From a virus: a DNA stretch of 53,226 nucleotides. The stretch is from positions 1-53,226 of the IMG/VR virus record IMGVR_UViG_3300003322_000337. The stretch is one strand, 5' to 3'. A model generated the notes under the pieces. The model saw only the letters and a list, made by a program, of their open reading frames with translations. It was not told the origin of the DNA and did not search any database. The position numbers and the translations under genes were made by a program. Below are positions 39,933-49,111 of the stretch, piece by piece (the first letter of the stretch is position 1; every line of letters starts with the position of its first letter).

Positions 39933-40757
39933 ATGGACCACGCTGAACAAGTCGCGCTGGCTGAAGACCACCGCGAAGGATTTCGCCCCGGGTCGCTGAC
40001 CCTCGATATGGAGCCGACGCCGCGCAGTGTGCCCGTCGTGCAGCATGGAGGTGCTCTGTCCGAAGCGAGCCCGGCCGGGATCATGCTCGCTGCGCTGGCG
40101 AAGGGCGTCAGCCCGGCCGATCTGCGCGAGATGCTGGCGCTGCAGCGCGAGTGGGAGGCCGGTGAGGCGCGGAAGATCGCCAACGAGGCCCTGGCCGCCT
40201 TCAAGGCCGAGTTCATCGAGATCATCAAGCGCAAGCGCGTCGAGTTCACGACGCGCGACGGCGACATCACCAGCTACAAGCACGCCGAACTCGCCGACGT
40301 GGTTGAGGCCGTTGGCCCGGCGCTGGCACGACACGGCTTCAGCTACCGCTGGGACGTGCAGCAGACCAAAGGCGAGATCACCGTCACCTGCATCCTGAAG
40401 CATGCCAAGGGTCACAGCGAGTCCGTGACGATGAGCGCGCCGCCCGATGCAAGCGGCAAGAAAAACAGCATCCAGCAGATCGCCAGCACGGTCAGCTATC
40501 TGCAGCGGTACACGCTGAAGGCGATCACCGGCGTTGCCGAGAAGGGCGAAGACAACGACGGCCATGGCAGCACCGACGACGGCACGCCGCCGACCGCGGA
40601 CAGCTATCCGCCCGAACGCTTCGCCGCAAACCTGCCGAAGTGGAGCGAAGCCATGTTGTCCGGCCGCATGACGGCCGAGCAGGTCATCGCCCGCGCCGAG
40701 TCGCAGCACCCACTCACGCAGCAGCAGAAGGCCGACATCCAGGCCGTGCTGCGCTGA
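39933..40757 (+). CDS. erf: ERF-family ssDNA annealing protein
   Basis: 274 residues. The ERF core is visible at about residues 105-205: YKHAELADVVEAVGPALARHGFSYRW, ILKHAKGHSESVTM and IASTVSYLQRYTLKAITGVA, with KGEDNDG closing the domain. The C-terminal part is a helical tail. It anneals single strands in phage recombination and should work with the exonuclease encoded next. Confidence 0.9.
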   Translation: MDHAEQVALAEDHREGFRPGSLTLDMEPTPRSVPVVQHGGALSEASPAGIMLAALAKGVSPADLREMLALQREWEAGEARKIANEALAAFKAEFIEIIKRKRVEFTTRDGDITSYKHAELADVVEAVGPALARHGFSYRWDVQQTKGEITVTCILKHAKGHSESVTMSAPPDASGKKNSIQQIASTVSYLQRYTLKAITGVAEKGEDNDGHGSTDDGTPPTADSYPPERFAANLPKWSEAMLSGRMTAEQVIARAESQHPLTQQQKADIQAVLR

Positions 40758-40782
40758 TCCCGCCCACCACGGAGAAAGATCG

Positions 40783-42594
40783 ATGCAGATCCTGAATGCC
40801 AAGCAGGGCACGCCGGAATGGCTGGCCCACCGCCTCAAGCACCACAACGCGAGCGACGCACCCGCGATGATGGGTTGCTCGAAGTACAAGACCCGTTCGC
40901 AGCTGGTGCAGGAATGCGCGACCGGCCTGGGCGATGACGTGTCGCCCGAGACCCAGCGCCTCTATGACGCCGGCCACGCCTACGAGGCCCTGGCCCGCCC
41001 TCTGGCCGAGAAGATCGTCGGCGAAGACCTCTACCCGGTCACCGGCTACGACGGCAACCTCAGCGCCAGCTTCGACGGCCTGACCCTGGACGACCGCATC
41101 GCATGGGAGCACAAGAGCCTCAACGACGCGCTGCGCGCCATCTTGCCTGTGGATGGGGTTGGCGCCGATGGCGTCGGCGCGGCATTGCCGCTCATGTACC
41201 GCGTGCAGATGGAGCAGCAGGCGCTCGTCTCCGGCTGCGAGCGCGTGCTTTTCACGGCGTCGAAGTGGCATGGCGAGGACTGCATCGACGCGCGGCACTG
41301 CTGGTACCGGCCCGACCATGTGCTGCGCGCTCAGCTTGTGGCCGGCTGGCTCCAGTTCGAGGCCGACGTCGCCGCCTACCAACCTGGCGAGGTCGCGCCC
41401 GTCGTCGTCGCGGAGCCTGTGCAGGCGCTGCCGGCCGTCGTCGTGAAGGTCACCGGCGAGATCGCCATCACGGCGAACTTCAGCGTCTTCGAAACCGCCT
41501 TCCGCGATTTCGTCGCTGACCGGCTGATCACTGAGCCCAAGACCGACCAGGACTTCGCCGACCTGGACCTGCAGATCAAAGCTATGAAGGGCGCCGAGGC
41601 AGCGCTCGACTCGGCCGAGTCACAGATGCTGGCTCAGATCACCAGCGTCGACGCGGCGAAGAAGACGAAGGACATGCTCTACGAGCTGGTGCGGAAGCAC
41701 CGCCTGGCGTCGGAGAAGCTGCTCGAGAGCGAGAAGCAGCGCCGCAAGGCCGAAATCGTCGCGGATGGCCAGGCCAAGCTGCGTGAGCACATCGCCGCCC
41801 TGTCCAAGCGCCTGGGCCTGCAGATGCCGCTGATCTCCGCCGACATTGCCGGCGTCATCAAGGGCAAGAAGTCGCTTGCCAGCATGGAAGATGCCATCGG
41901 CGCCGAGCTGGCGCGCGCCAAGATCGAGGCGAACCGCGTCGCCGACCTGATCGACGCCAACCGCGCTGCGATGGACGCGGCCGATGCCGCCGGCCTGTTC
42001 CCCGACTTCGCCCAGGTCTGCACCAAGCCGGCGGACGACTTCACCGCCCTGATCGCGGCGCGGCGCGCGGCAGCACAGGAGCGGTTGGAGCGGGAGCGCG
42101 AGCGCATCCGCGCCGAGGAAGCTGCCCGCCTGGAGCGCGAGCAGCGCGAAGCGGCCGAAGCGAAGGCGCGCGAGGAAGCGGCGGCGCAGGCCCGCGCCGA
42201 AGCGGAAGCCAAGGCGAAGGCCGACGCCGAAGCCCGCGCTGCGCAGCGGGAAGAAGCGATGCGCATCGAGCGCGAGAACGACAGCGCCGCAGCCAAGCGC
42301 ACGTCGCTGGTGGACTACGTGCCGCCGCCGGCACCGGCGCCCGAGGTCCGCACTTTCACGCGCACCGCTGCGCCGGCCGTCCTGCAAACCGAGCAGTACA
42401 CCGTCCTGCTGGGCCACATCCAGAAGCGCCTGGCGCCAATCCAGGTGACCGCCGAAGGCCTCGCGCAGCTGGGCTTCCCCTACCGCTCAGAACGCGGCCT
42501 GAAGCTCTACCTGCCCAGCGACTTCGCCGAGATCTGCGAGCGCATCTCGCAGCACGTCCTGAAGCTGGCGGCGGAAGCGAAGCAGGCGGCCTAA
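40783..42594 (+). CDS. YqaJ-like exonuclease with long coiled-coil extension
   Basis: 603 residues. The N-terminal 210 residues are a YqaJ/lambda Exo-type nuclease: SFDGL with Asp98, then WEHKS giving Glu109 and Lys111 (D...ExK). After residue 215 comes a second region (about 220-410) of DUF1351-like helices, a very long A/E/R-rich coiled coil (about 425-500) and a C-terminal helical domain. The partner ERF gene is 25 bp upstream. Such fused exonucleases are common in Burkholderiales phages. Confidence 0.85.
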   Translation: MQILNAKQGTPEWLAHRLKHHNASDAPAMMGCSKYKTRSQLVQECATGLGDDVSPETQRLYDAGHAYEALARPLAEKIVGEDLYPVTGYDGNLSASFDGLTLDDRIAWEHKSLNDALRAILPVDGVGADGVGAALPLMYRVQMEQQALVSGCERVLFTASKWHGEDCIDARHCWYRPDHVLRAQLVAGWLQFEADVAAYQPGEVAPVVVAEPVQALPAVVVKVTGEIAITANFSVFETAFRDFVADRLITEPKTDQDFADLDLQIKAMKGAEAALDSAESQMLAQITSVDAAKKTKDMLYELVRKHRLASEKLLESEKQRRKAEIVADGQAKLREHIAALSKRLGLQMPLISADIAGVIKGKKSLASMEDAIGAELARAKIEANRVADLIDANRAAMDAADAAGLFPDFAQVCTKPADDFTALIAARRAAAQERLERERERIRAEEAARLEREQREAAEAKAREEAAAQARAEAEAKAKADAEARAAQREEAMRIERENDSAAAKRTSLVDYVPPPAPAPEVRTFTRTAAPAVLQTEQYTVLLGHIQKRLAPIQVTAEGLAQLGFPYRSERGLKLYLPSDFAEICERISQHVLKLAAEAKQAA

Positions 42595-42737
42595 CCACTC
42601 AACGGGGGTGAATGCGCAGGCTGATGCGCAGTCCTGATGTCCAGCTTGTGATCCCGAGGCTGGATTGAGGTTGACACGGATCGAAGCCTGAGATCAGCAC
42701 AGGCCCCCCACCACCTCACCCACCACAGGAGAGAACC

Positions 42738-43052
42738 ATGTCGAAGAAGGAATGGAAAGACCCGCAGGCCTTCGAAGAAGGCGACGCGCCCGAGATCCCG
42801 ATGCTGCAGGTGAACAGCAGCCAGGTCGCCTCCATCGGCTATGACCCGGCAACCAAGACCCTGGCCTGCCAGTTCACGCGCGGCACCGGCGCGATCTACC
42901 ACTACCCCGACGTGAGCCCCGAGCAGCACGCGGCGTTCATCGGCGCCGAGTCCATCGGCACGCACTTCGGCCAGCACATCAAGTCGCTTCCGTTCAAGAA
43001 GTACCGCGCGCCGGCCGGCGACGGCCTGACGAAGCAGCCCGAGCCGGCCTGA
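42738..43052 (+). CDS. KTSC-domain protein
   Basis: 104 residues. The KTSC fold pattern spans about residues 27-90 (VNSSQVASIGYDPATKTLAC, YHYPDVSPEQHAAF, GTHFGQHIK). The domain occurs in phage and bacterial proteins, often with nucleotide-related enzymes; no clear function. Preceded by a 143-bp gap containing TTGACA at about 42672 that may be a promoter, and AGGAGAG before the ATG. Confidence 0.8.
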   Translation: MSKKEWKDPQAFEEGDAPEIPMLQVNSSQVASIGYDPATKTLACQFTRGTGAIYHYPDVSPEQHAAFIGAESIGTHFGQHIKSLPFKKYRAPAGDGLTKQPEPA

Positions 43053-43053
43053 C

Positions 43054-43131
43054 ATGCGCGCCCTCCGCATCACCGTCACCGTCGCGCTGCTGGCTGTCTT
43101 GGTCATCGTTGCACTTGGAGCCCATCAATGA
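43054..43131 (+). CDS. 25-residue membrane peptide
   Basis: MRALRITVTVALLAVLVIVA followed by LGAHQ: a basic start and one hydrophobic span. It ends in an ATGA overlap with the next gene, which argues for coding. Unknown function. Confidence 0.5.
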   Translation: MRALRITVTVALLAVLVIVALGAHQ

Positions 43132-43769
43132 GCGCCGTTCTCACCCCCATCAAGCTGGAGCGCTATTGCGCCACCGTTGACGACACGCGCGAGCACCTCA
43201 AGAAGCCGTTCCGAGTCGGTGACTGGGTCTACGCAACCAACGGGCACATTTGCATCCGCGTCCCTTCAGCCGACTTCGAGGCTGATGTGCTGGACGAGAG
43301 CCAGCGCATCAACCAGACCGCTCCGGCCCTGTTCGACAAGTGGCTGACCGAAGCGACCTATAGCCCACTCCCGGAGCTGGCGGCGCTTGAGAGCTGCTAC
43401 AGCTGCAGCGGCAAGGGCTGGCACTGGGCCTACCGCTGCGAAGGCTGCACCGATGGCGAGTTCGTCCACCGCGGCCACACCTACGCCTGCCAGGAGTGCG
43501 AGAACGAGCCTTGCTTCATGGCCGGCTGGATCACCCGCTACCGCGAGGCCGATCGCCAGCCAACCGATGTGAAGAGGGAATGCGCGATGTGCGGGGGCCG
43601 CGGCTTCGCCGAAGGCAGCGTCGAGCTGAATGGCATCCCTTTCGAGCTGGGCTACGTGCACTGGGCGGCGCGCCTCCCCGGTGCACTGTTCAAGACCGCC
43701 GGCAAAGAAGACCCCGCCGCTTTCCGCTGGGACGGCGGTGAGGCGCTGTTGATGCCGCTGAGGTTCTGA
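43128..43769 (+). CDS. Cysteine-rich (zinc ribbon-like) phage protein
   Basis: 213 residues. The middle has DnaJ-like zinc-knuckle repeats: CYSCSGKGW, CEGC, CQECENEPC and CAMCGGRG. The N-terminal part is an unknown fold. Such proteins are common in phage early operons of pseudomonads and Burkholderiales. Function unknown. Confidence 0.7.
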   Translation: MSAVLTPIKLERYCATVDDTREHLKKPFRVGDWVYATNGHICIRVPSADFEADVLDESQRINQTAPALFDKWLTEATYSPLPELAALESCYSCSGKGWHWAYRCEGCTDGEFVHRGHTYACQECENEPCFMAGWITRYREADRQPTDVKRECAMCGGRGFAEGSVELNGIPFELGYVHWAARLPGALFKTAGKEDPAAFRWDGGEALLMPLRF

Positions 43770-43771
43770 AG

Positions 43772-43912
43772 GTGTCGCGCCGCGCCCGCCAGCGCCAGGC
43801 CGCTAGGCCGTGGCAACAACCACTCCCCGAGCCCGCCATTGACTGGCAAGCCCTCGCAGCTGATCGCGCGAAGCGCGAGCAGCAGCCCGTCCAACCGAAA
43901 GCCCCGCAATGA
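43772..43912 (+). CDS. Small basic proline-rich protein
   Basis: Forty-six residues from a GTG (MSRRARQRQAARPWQQP), Q/P/R-rich, ending in an ATGA overlap with the next gene. Disordered; likely real by its overlaps. Confidence 0.5.
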   Translation: MSRRARQRQAARPWQQPLPEPAIDWQALAADRAKREQQPVQPKAPQ

Positions 43913-44601
43913 GCAACCACACCACGGCACAGCTTGTCGCCGACATCAAGGCCGCGCTCACCGAGCTCTCCCACGGCGCCAGCTACCCGGACCTCATCGC
44001 AGCCGTGGACACCCTGGGTGCCCGCGCAGGGGATGGAAAAACCCTGACGCTGCCGTACAGCATGGATCTGGACCCGGCCGGCATCCGCGCGCTGGTGTCC
44101 GACGCCATCAGCGGCGCCCTGGCGCTGGGCGCGCAGAACGAGAGCCCGGCGCCCGAGGGCCACTGGCTCGGCCACTTCTGGCAGCTTGGCCGGCAGCACG
44201 ACGAGTGGCGCGCGGTGGCCCGCGCGCTCAACTGCCTGCCGTCAACCTTCAGCGACGCCAACGGCCATGTCCTGCGCGCCGCCGAGCGGCTGATGGCGGA
44301 GCGAGCCGCAGCCCCTGCCGTGTCGGCGCCGGCCTGGCAGCCAATCGAGACGGCTCCGACGGATGGCAGCACCATCATGTACTGGGTCAGCGCCGTCCGG
44401 TACGAGGAAGACGAGATTGGCGGGATTCGCAGCATTGACGTATCTGCGCCTGATTTCGGGTGCTGGGTGAATGTCGCCGCCGACGCCGGTTATCACGAGC
44501 CGTTTGCGGGCATCCCTGGCGACAACGGCTCACCGACGCACTGGATGCCGCTGCCGGCCGCCCCGACTTTCGCAGCCCCTGTCACTGGAGATGCGGCATG
44601 A
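43909..44601 (+). CDS. DUF551-like phage protein
   Basis: 230 residues. The last 90 hold the DUF551 signature (WQPIETAPTDGS ... YWVSA ... THWMPLPAAP). The N-terminal half is a separate alpha/beta region with a WLGHFWQLGRQHDEW stretch. A P/A linker joins the two, typical of the modular small proteins in this operon. Confidence 0.75.
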   Translation: MSNHTTAQLVADIKAALTELSHGASYPDLIAAVDTLGARAGDGKTLTLPYSMDLDPAGIRALVSDAISGALALGAQNESPAPEGHWLGHFWQLGRQHDEWRAVARALNCLPSTFSDANGHVLRAAERLMAERAAAPAVSAPAWQPIETAPTDGSTIMYWVSAVRYEEDEIGGIRSIDVSAPDFGCWVNVAADAGYHEPFAGIPGDNGSPTHWMPLPAAPTFAAPVTGDAA

Positions 44602-44948
44602 AAAAGGAAATAGCCGATCAGTGGCTCGCCGCGCTGCGCTCGGGCCAGTACACCCAGGGCCGCGGAGCCCTGCGCGACTGCAAAGACGGTCAAGAGGCTT
44701 TCTGCTGCTTGGGTGTGCTCTGCGAACTGGCCGTGCTTGAGGGCAAGGCTGAGCGCTTCGGCAACTCGTATTCCGACTGCAAGGTTTTCCTGCCTCGCAG
44801 CGTCGCCGAATGGTCTGGCATGTCGCAGATCGACGGAAGCCTGCCAGAGACGATGGCCAAGCCCGCGCTTTTTCAGCTGAACGACGACAAGGGCTGGAGC
44901 TTCGAGCAGCTCGCCGAGCACATCGAGAAGCACTGGAGGCACCTGTGA
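44598..44948 (+). CDS. Conserved phage hypothetical protein
   Basis: 116 residues, ATG overlapping the upstream stop. The pattern ADQWLAALRSGQYTQGRGALR ... FCCLGVLCELAV and GWSFEQLAEHIEKHW is typical of a widespread phage/prophage family without assigned function. Two adjoining Cys (FCCLG) are conserved in it from memory. Confidence 0.75.
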   Translation: MKKEIADQWLAALRSGQYTQGRGALRDCKDGQEAFCCLGVLCELAVLEGKAERFGNSYSDCKVFLPRSVAEWSGMSQIDGSLPETMAKPALFQLNDDKGWSFEQLAEHIEKHWRHL

Positions 44949-45250
44949 GCCAGGACCTGATCCAGAAGCTGCGCGAGCTTCAGGGGGTGATCGCCAGGGG
45001 CGGCATCACGCGTCTGCCCGATAGCGAGACCCTTCGGCAAGCCGCCGACGCTCTGCAAGTCGCCAGCGCCGACAACCTGCGCGAGCCGAAGAACGGCACC
45101 GCTTGGCGCGTGGAGTGGTGGAACGAGTCGGCCCGCTTGATGCTGCCGGCCGGCTCCAAGCTCGACAACTTCACCTCCTACAAGAACGGCACGCTGATGT
45201 TCACCATCAAACGAATCCCAGCCCCTGGCGCCGCACCTGGCGAAGCCTGA
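44945..45250 (+). CDS. Hypothetical protein
   Basis: 101 residues from a GTG overlapping the previous stop. N-terminal helix ([16 protein letters not shown]), then a W-rich middle ([20 protein letters not shown]), a P/A end. Unknown. Confidence 0.6.
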   Translation: MSQDLIQKLRELQGVIARGGITRLPDSETLRQAADALQVASADNLREPKNGTAWRVEWWNESARLMLPAGSKLDNFTSYKNGTLMFTIKRIPAPGAAPGEA

Positions 45251-45254
45251 CCGA

Positions 45255-46268
45255 ATGGCCGCCTACTACAACGAGATCGACCCCTATGCAGCTCAGTGGC
45301 TTCGAAACCTCATCGATGCTGGACACATTGCGCCCGGCGTCGTCGATGAGCGAAGCATCGAGGACGTGCTACCCGGCGACCTTGCCGGCTTCACCCAGTG
45401 CCACTTCTTCGCCGGCATTGGCGTCTGGAGCCTGGCCTTGCGGCGCGCCTGCTGGCCCGACGACCGACCTGTTTGGACCGGTTCCTGTCCGTGCCAACCT
45501 TTCAGCGCGGCAGGCCAAGGCGCTGGGTTTGATGACGAGCGGCACCTTTGGCCGGCCTTCTTCCACCTCATCCAAGAGCGTCGCCCTGCAGTCGTCTTTG
45601 GAGAACAAGTTGCAAGCAGCAACGTCGACCCTTGGCTCGACCTTGTTCAGGCTGACCTGGAAGCGCTGGGTCACGCCTTCGGGTGTGTCGCGTTCCCGTC
45701 TGCGGGCGTCGGTGCGCCGCACATCCGAGACCGCGCTTTCTGGGTGGGGATCGCCAACGGCGTCCGAACCGGGCGGCACAGGCGAGCAGTACCTGGCCAG
45801 GTGCGAGGGCAAGACCGGCAACACGTTCCCTTCGATGCTGGCGCACCAGGTCGCGTTCGCCAGTTGGCCGACGCCGACCACGACGACGGGTCAAGGCGGC
45901 CAAGCGAAGCGCATGGAGACGGGCCGGTCCAACCTGATCGATGCGGTGATGCTGGCCGGGTGGAACACGCCGACCACGGCGGTGATCGACCACAAGAGCC
46001 GACCTCCGGTCATCGGCAACCGAAAGCCGACAGACCCTCAGATTTCGCTGGCCGATCAGGCGTTTCACCTGTCGCGAGGCCCGGCCCGACTAACGGCCTC
46101 TGGAGCTCTGCTGACTGGCTCGCATGCACAGATGGACGGTGGCGGCCAGTTGAACCCGGCACATCCCCGCTGGCTCATGGGGCTCCCGCCCGAGTGGGAC
46201 GCCTGCGCGCCTACGGCAACGCGATCAACGCCGAAGCGGCGCGGATCTTCATCGAAGCAACCATGTGA
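45255..46268 (+). CDS. DNA cytosine-C5 methyltransferase
   Basis: 337 residues. Motif I is [10 protein letters not shown] (residues 50-59); motif [11 protein letters not shown] has the catalytic Cys80; motif VI is FGEQVAS (Glu for the ENV motif); motif VIII is [11 protein letters not shown]; motif X is [14 protein letters not shown]. The section between (about 165-290, target recognition) is A/D/G/R-rich. It overlaps another long frame over almost all its length. It would methylate cytosine to block host restriction. Confidence 0.85.
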   Translation: MAAYYNEIDPYAAQWLRNLIDAGHIAPGVVDERSIEDVLPGDLAGFTQCHFFAGIGVWSLALRRACWPDDRPVWTGSCPCQPFSAAGQGAGFDDERHLWPAFFHLIQERRPAVVFGEQVASSNVDPWLDLVQADLEALGHAFGCVAFPSAGVGAPHIRDRAFWVGIANGVRTGRHRRAVPGQVRGQDRQHVPFDAGAPGRVRQLADADHDDGSRRPSEAHGDGPVQPDRCGDAGRVEHADHGGDRPQEPTSGHRQPKADRPSDFAGRSGVSPVARPGPTNGLWSSADWLACTDGRWRPVEPGTSPLAHGAPARVGRLRAYGNAINAEAARIFIEATM

Positions 46269-46275
46269 GGCATGA
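45286..46275 (+). CDS. Overlapping second frame within the C5 methyltransferase gene
   Basis: 329 residues in the +1 frame from the ATG at 45286, open across the whole methyltransferase. The product is S/T/P/R-rich and has ordered motifs: [35 protein letters not shown], repeated WPTPTT-like units, [15 protein letters not shown], and [29 protein letters not shown]. The LNPxxxxWLMGxPxxW motif is found in many methyltransferase-linked proteins, so this frame is probably translated. No Shine-Dalgarno seen at its ATG. Confidence 0.5.
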   Translation: MQLSGFETSSMLDTLRPASSMSEASRTCYPATLPASPSATSSPALASGAWPCGAPAGPTTDLFGPVPVRANLSARQAKALGLMTSGTFGRPSSTSSKSVALQSSLENKLQAATSTLGSTLFRLTWKRWVTPSGVSRSRLRASVRRTSETALSGWGSPTASEPGGTGEQYLARCEGKTGNTFPSMLAHQVAFASWPTPTTTTGQGGQAKRMETGRSNLIDAVMLAGWNTPTTAVIDHKSRPPVIGNRKPTDPQISLADQAFHLSRGPARLTASGALLTGSHAQMDGGGQLNPAHPRWLMGLPPEWDACAPTATRSTPKRRGSSSKQPCEA

Positions 46276-46279
46276 CCCC

Positions 46280-47707
46280 ATGACCGAATTCCAAGCCCCT
46301 CCTGGCGCAGATGCGCAGCCCGTCAACAAGTCGCCCATCGGCGACGAGGGCTGGACCCATTCCGAACAGATCGGACCGCCCGGCAGCTGCTACCTGGCCC
46401 AGGTTTTCGACCCTGAGGGAAACTGCGCGCTGACCGTCGAGCCCAGCGGCGACCCGGCCATTGCGACGCGCGTCGCGCAGATCTGCGCCGAGGCGCTGGA
46501 GGCGAAAGCCACCCCATCCCCTGTTCCTGCACCTGAGCCCTTCGACTCGCGAGGCCCGACCACGCTGGAAGGCTGGCGCAGCGCCGCCCTTGCCGGCGAG
46601 AAGGAGCGGGACTACCTGCGCGAGCGACTGAAGACCGTGGATCGCCACCAGGGCAAGGACTGCTGGTACTGGCAGAACGACGGCGAGGACCACCTGGAAA
46701 GCATGACCAACGCGCTTCCCGTCGTCATCCGTGCGGACCATCTGCGCGAACTGCTGAAGGGCGCCCAAGCCCCAGCAGAGGGGGATGAGTTCGGCGAGTT
46801 CGAGGACTTTGCCAGCGAGGAAGGCGAGCTGATGGCTCTGCCAAACGCATGGGCAAAAGATCGCCTGAGCGGCGAGTACGTCCATGCCTCAATGCGCATG
46901 GCTTGGCGCGCGTGGAAGGCCCGCGCAGCCCGGGCCAATGTGCAGCCCAAGGGGAAGGCGAATGAAGAGGCGCTGATCGACCTCATCAACTCGCACCTGA
47001 CGGGCTTCTATTGGTGCGGCCGCGTTTGGGAGGCCTGGAACGTCGGCACCATGGGCGAAGACGACTTCACCCCGGCCGAAGAAACCGAGTTCGCGAGCGG
47101 CCTGGCTGCTGATGTTCTGAAGCTGCTCGGGACCGCAGCCCAATCCCCCGCGCCTGCACCCGCAGGGCCGGACTATCGCCCGCTCAAGACCAGCGCCGAA
47201 GGCCGTCAGGCCGTGGAACGTTTCTTCGTTGAGCGCCTGAAGCGCCACGACTTCACCGACTACATCCGCACCGCGCTGGCGGCTGACTTTGCCTGCGTGC
47301 TGGGCGGCTACCTGACCAATCAAATCGAAGCCCCCGCAGTACAGGCTGGGAAGGAGCAGCCGACCTATGCGCAGATTCGCATGCGTGCGGAGCTGCTGGG
47401 CCGCCAGCACCTGCGCACGGATGCCGAGGTGCATTGCCTCGCGGAGCGCGCCGGCTTCAAGTGGATCGAACCTGACGGCGATGAAGACGGGTTCCCTGGC
47501 GGCTTCGACATGAGCGACTTCAAGCACATGCGTCGGCTGGTGGATTCGCTCACGGTCGATTGCCAGTCGTGTGACGGCAGCGGTATGGAGGAGTGCGGCG
47601 ACCCTGAGACGGGCTCAGTCATCGAGAACTGTGGGAGTTGCAACGGCACCGGCCGCGCAGCCCTGGGCGAAGCCCAGCCCCCGGTACAAGGTACGGGGCA
47701 GCCATGA
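46280..47707 (+). CDS. Large composite phage hypothetical protein
   Basis: 475 residues from the ATG at 46280. P/A-rich linkers divide it: an N-terminal region (WTHSEQIGPPGSCYLAQVFD), a helical part with DCWYWQNDGEDHLESM, a W-rich ASMRMAWRAWKARAA segment, another with FYWCGRVWEAWNVGTMGEDDF, and a C-terminal zinc-ribbon-like CQSCDGSGMEECGDPETG ... CGSCNGTG. It looks assembled from several small-protein modules common in this operon. Function unknown. Confidence 0.65.
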   Translation: MTEFQAPPGADAQPVNKSPIGDEGWTHSEQIGPPGSCYLAQVFDPEGNCALTVEPSGDPAIATRVAQICAEALEAKATPSPVPAPEPFDSRGPTTLEGWRSAALAGEKERDYLRERLKTVDRHQGKDCWYWQNDGEDHLESMTNALPVVIRADHLRELLKGAQAPAEGDEFGEFEDFASEEGELMALPNAWAKDRLSGEYVHASMRMAWRAWKARAARANVQPKGKANEEALIDLINSHLTGFYWCGRVWEAWNVGTMGEDDFTPAEETEFASGLAADVLKLLGTAAQSPAPAPAGPDYRPLKTSAEGRQAVERFFVERLKRHDFTDYIRTALAADFACVLGGYLTNQIEAPAVQAGKEQPTYAQIRMRAELLGRQHLRTDAEVHCLAERAGFKWIEPDGDEDGFPGGFDMSDFKHMRRLVDSLTVDCQSCDGSGMEECGDPETGSVIENCGSCNGTGRAALGEAQPPVQGTGQP

Positions 47708-48006
47708 CCGCTCGCTGCAATCACAAGCGGTTCACGTTCGAGACCGAGGACTGGAGCAAGGCCGAGTGCTGGAACTGCCGCGCCAAGGGCAGCATCCGGT
47801 TCGTTGCCGATGCCGAGCCGGCGCGGGGCGAGATCGAGGCAGCGCTGCTCCGCTCGGTGGAAGACCTGCTGGCCTACGCAGAAGACGTGCTGTCCAACAA
47901 AGAACAACTCGCGTGCTTCAAGCCTGGCGTCGTGCAGGCCCATGTGAAGGCCGCTCACGCTGCCATTGAGGCCGCCACCTCATTGGTCACTACCGACCAT
48001 GGCTGA
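47704..48006 (+). CDS. Small hypothetical protein
   Basis: 100 residues from the ATG overlapping the previous stop. Cys pairs (MTARCNHKRF, CWNCRAKG) at the N-terminus suggest zinc binding; the C-terminal half is helical. Unknown. Confidence 0.6.
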   Translation: MTARCNHKRFTFETEDWSKAECWNCRAKGSIRFVADAEPARGEIEAALLRSVEDLLAYAEDVLSNKEQLACFKPGVVQAHVKAAHAAIEAATSLVTTDHG

Positions 48007-48283
48007 CGCGAACCGCAAACTCGCCCCTGGAGCAGATCGGCGCCGGCCGGTGCTGATGGGCGCCTTTGTCGAGTCCTACCCTGTCTCGGCCTGGACCCGC
48101 ATCCCCAAGGACGTGTCGCTCGACGACCTGTGGCAAATCATCGGCCCGCAGGTGGACAGGCACCTGAACAGCCTGCCGCTCTGGAAGGTGTTCTGCGTCG
48201 TCTATTTCGAGGGCCTCATGCACGGCGCTGCCGTTGCCAAAGCCAATCCCATCCCCTCACAGGGCACATCGCCCACAACTTAA
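47999..48283 (+). CDS. Small hypothetical protein
   Basis: Ninety-four residues, starting 8 bp before the end of the previous gene. Contains SAWTRIPKDVSLDDLWQIIG and a mixed hydrophobic end (LWKVFCVVYFEGLMHG). Unknown. Confidence 0.55.
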   Translation: MADANRKLAPGADRRRPVLMGAFVESYPVSAWTRIPKDVSLDDLWQIIGPQVDRHLNSLPLWKVFCVVYFEGLMHGAAVAKANPIPSQGTSPTT

Positions 48284-48294
48284 AGGAAATAACC

Positions 48295-48864
48295 ATGAAG
48301 ACGGAAATCATTGCCATTCTGGACCGCAGCGGCTCGATGGCGAGCATCGTTGCTGACGCCATCGGCGGCTTCAACACCTTCCTCGCTGACCAGAAGGCGG
48401 CGCCCGGCGAAGCGCGCATGACGCTGGCGCTGTTCGATGACCGCTATGACGTTCTCTACGCCGGCAAGCCCATTCAAGAAGCCGACCCGCTGACCGACAA
48501 GACTTTCGTCCCGCGCGGCGGCACTGCGCTGCTCGATGCAATCGGCAAGACCATGAACCTGCAAGGCGCGCGCATCAAGGCCGAAGGCTGGGCCGAGAAG
48601 GTGATCGTCTGCATCCTGACGGACGGCGGCGAGAACCAAAGCCGCGAGTTCACTCGCGACCAGATCAAGACCATGGTCACGCACGCCGAAGGCCACGGCT
48701 GGAGTTTCGTTTTTCTGGCCGCCAATCAAGACGCCTTCGCGGCCGGCGCGAGCTACGGCATCAGCGCAGCCCACACGATGGCCTTCGCAGCCAACGCCAC
48801 CGGGACACAGACCGCCTATGCGTCCATGAGCGCGACCACACGAAGCCTGCGCGGCGCCCCCTGA
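48295..48864 (+). CDS. Von Willebrand factor A domain protein
   Basis: 189 residues, essentially one VWA domain. The metal site (MIDAS) has DRSGSM (DxSxS, residues 9-13) and later TDGGE; a GGTALLDAIG segment gives the third ligand. AAAGGA precedes the ATG. There is no signal peptide, so it acts in the cytoplasm. VWA proteins in phages are uncommon and often partner with AAA ATPases; no such partner is next to it. Confidence 0.85.
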   Translation: MKTEIIAILDRSGSMASIVADAIGGFNTFLADQKAAPGEARMTLALFDDRYDVLYAGKPIQEADPLTDKTFVPRGGTALLDAIGKTMNLQGARIKAEGWAEKVIVCILTDGGENQSREFTRDQIKTMVTHAEGHGWSFVFLAANQDAFAAGASYGISAAHTMAFAANATGTQTAYASMSATTRSLRGAP

Positions 48865-48900
48865 TCCCCATCTGCGCCGGTCGCACATAGGAAAGCTGCA

Positions 48901-49107
48901 ATGACAGACCTACGCAAGATTGAAGCCGCCCGCATCCGGGCTGCCGAGGAAGCAGTTGTCGCGAGCATCCCTGCTGAGCTGCTGGAGAACATGCGGCGCG
49001 CCAATGAGCGCTTCGAGGCGGCCGGCGGCTGCCCCGGGTGCAAATGCATGCGCGTCGGCGTCCACCTCTTCGACTGTCCAGAACTCGACAAACCCGACTT
49101 CTACTGA
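48901..49107 (+). CDS. Small Cys-containing protein
   Basis: Sixty-eight residues: an N-terminal helix (MTDLRKIEAARIRAAEEAVV), then CPGCKC and a final C; possible zinc site. Unknown. Confidence 0.55.
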   Translation: MTDLRKIEAARIRAAEEAVVASIPAELLENMRRANERFEAAGGCPGCKCMRVGVHLFDCPELDKPDFY

Positions 49108-49111
49108 GGCC

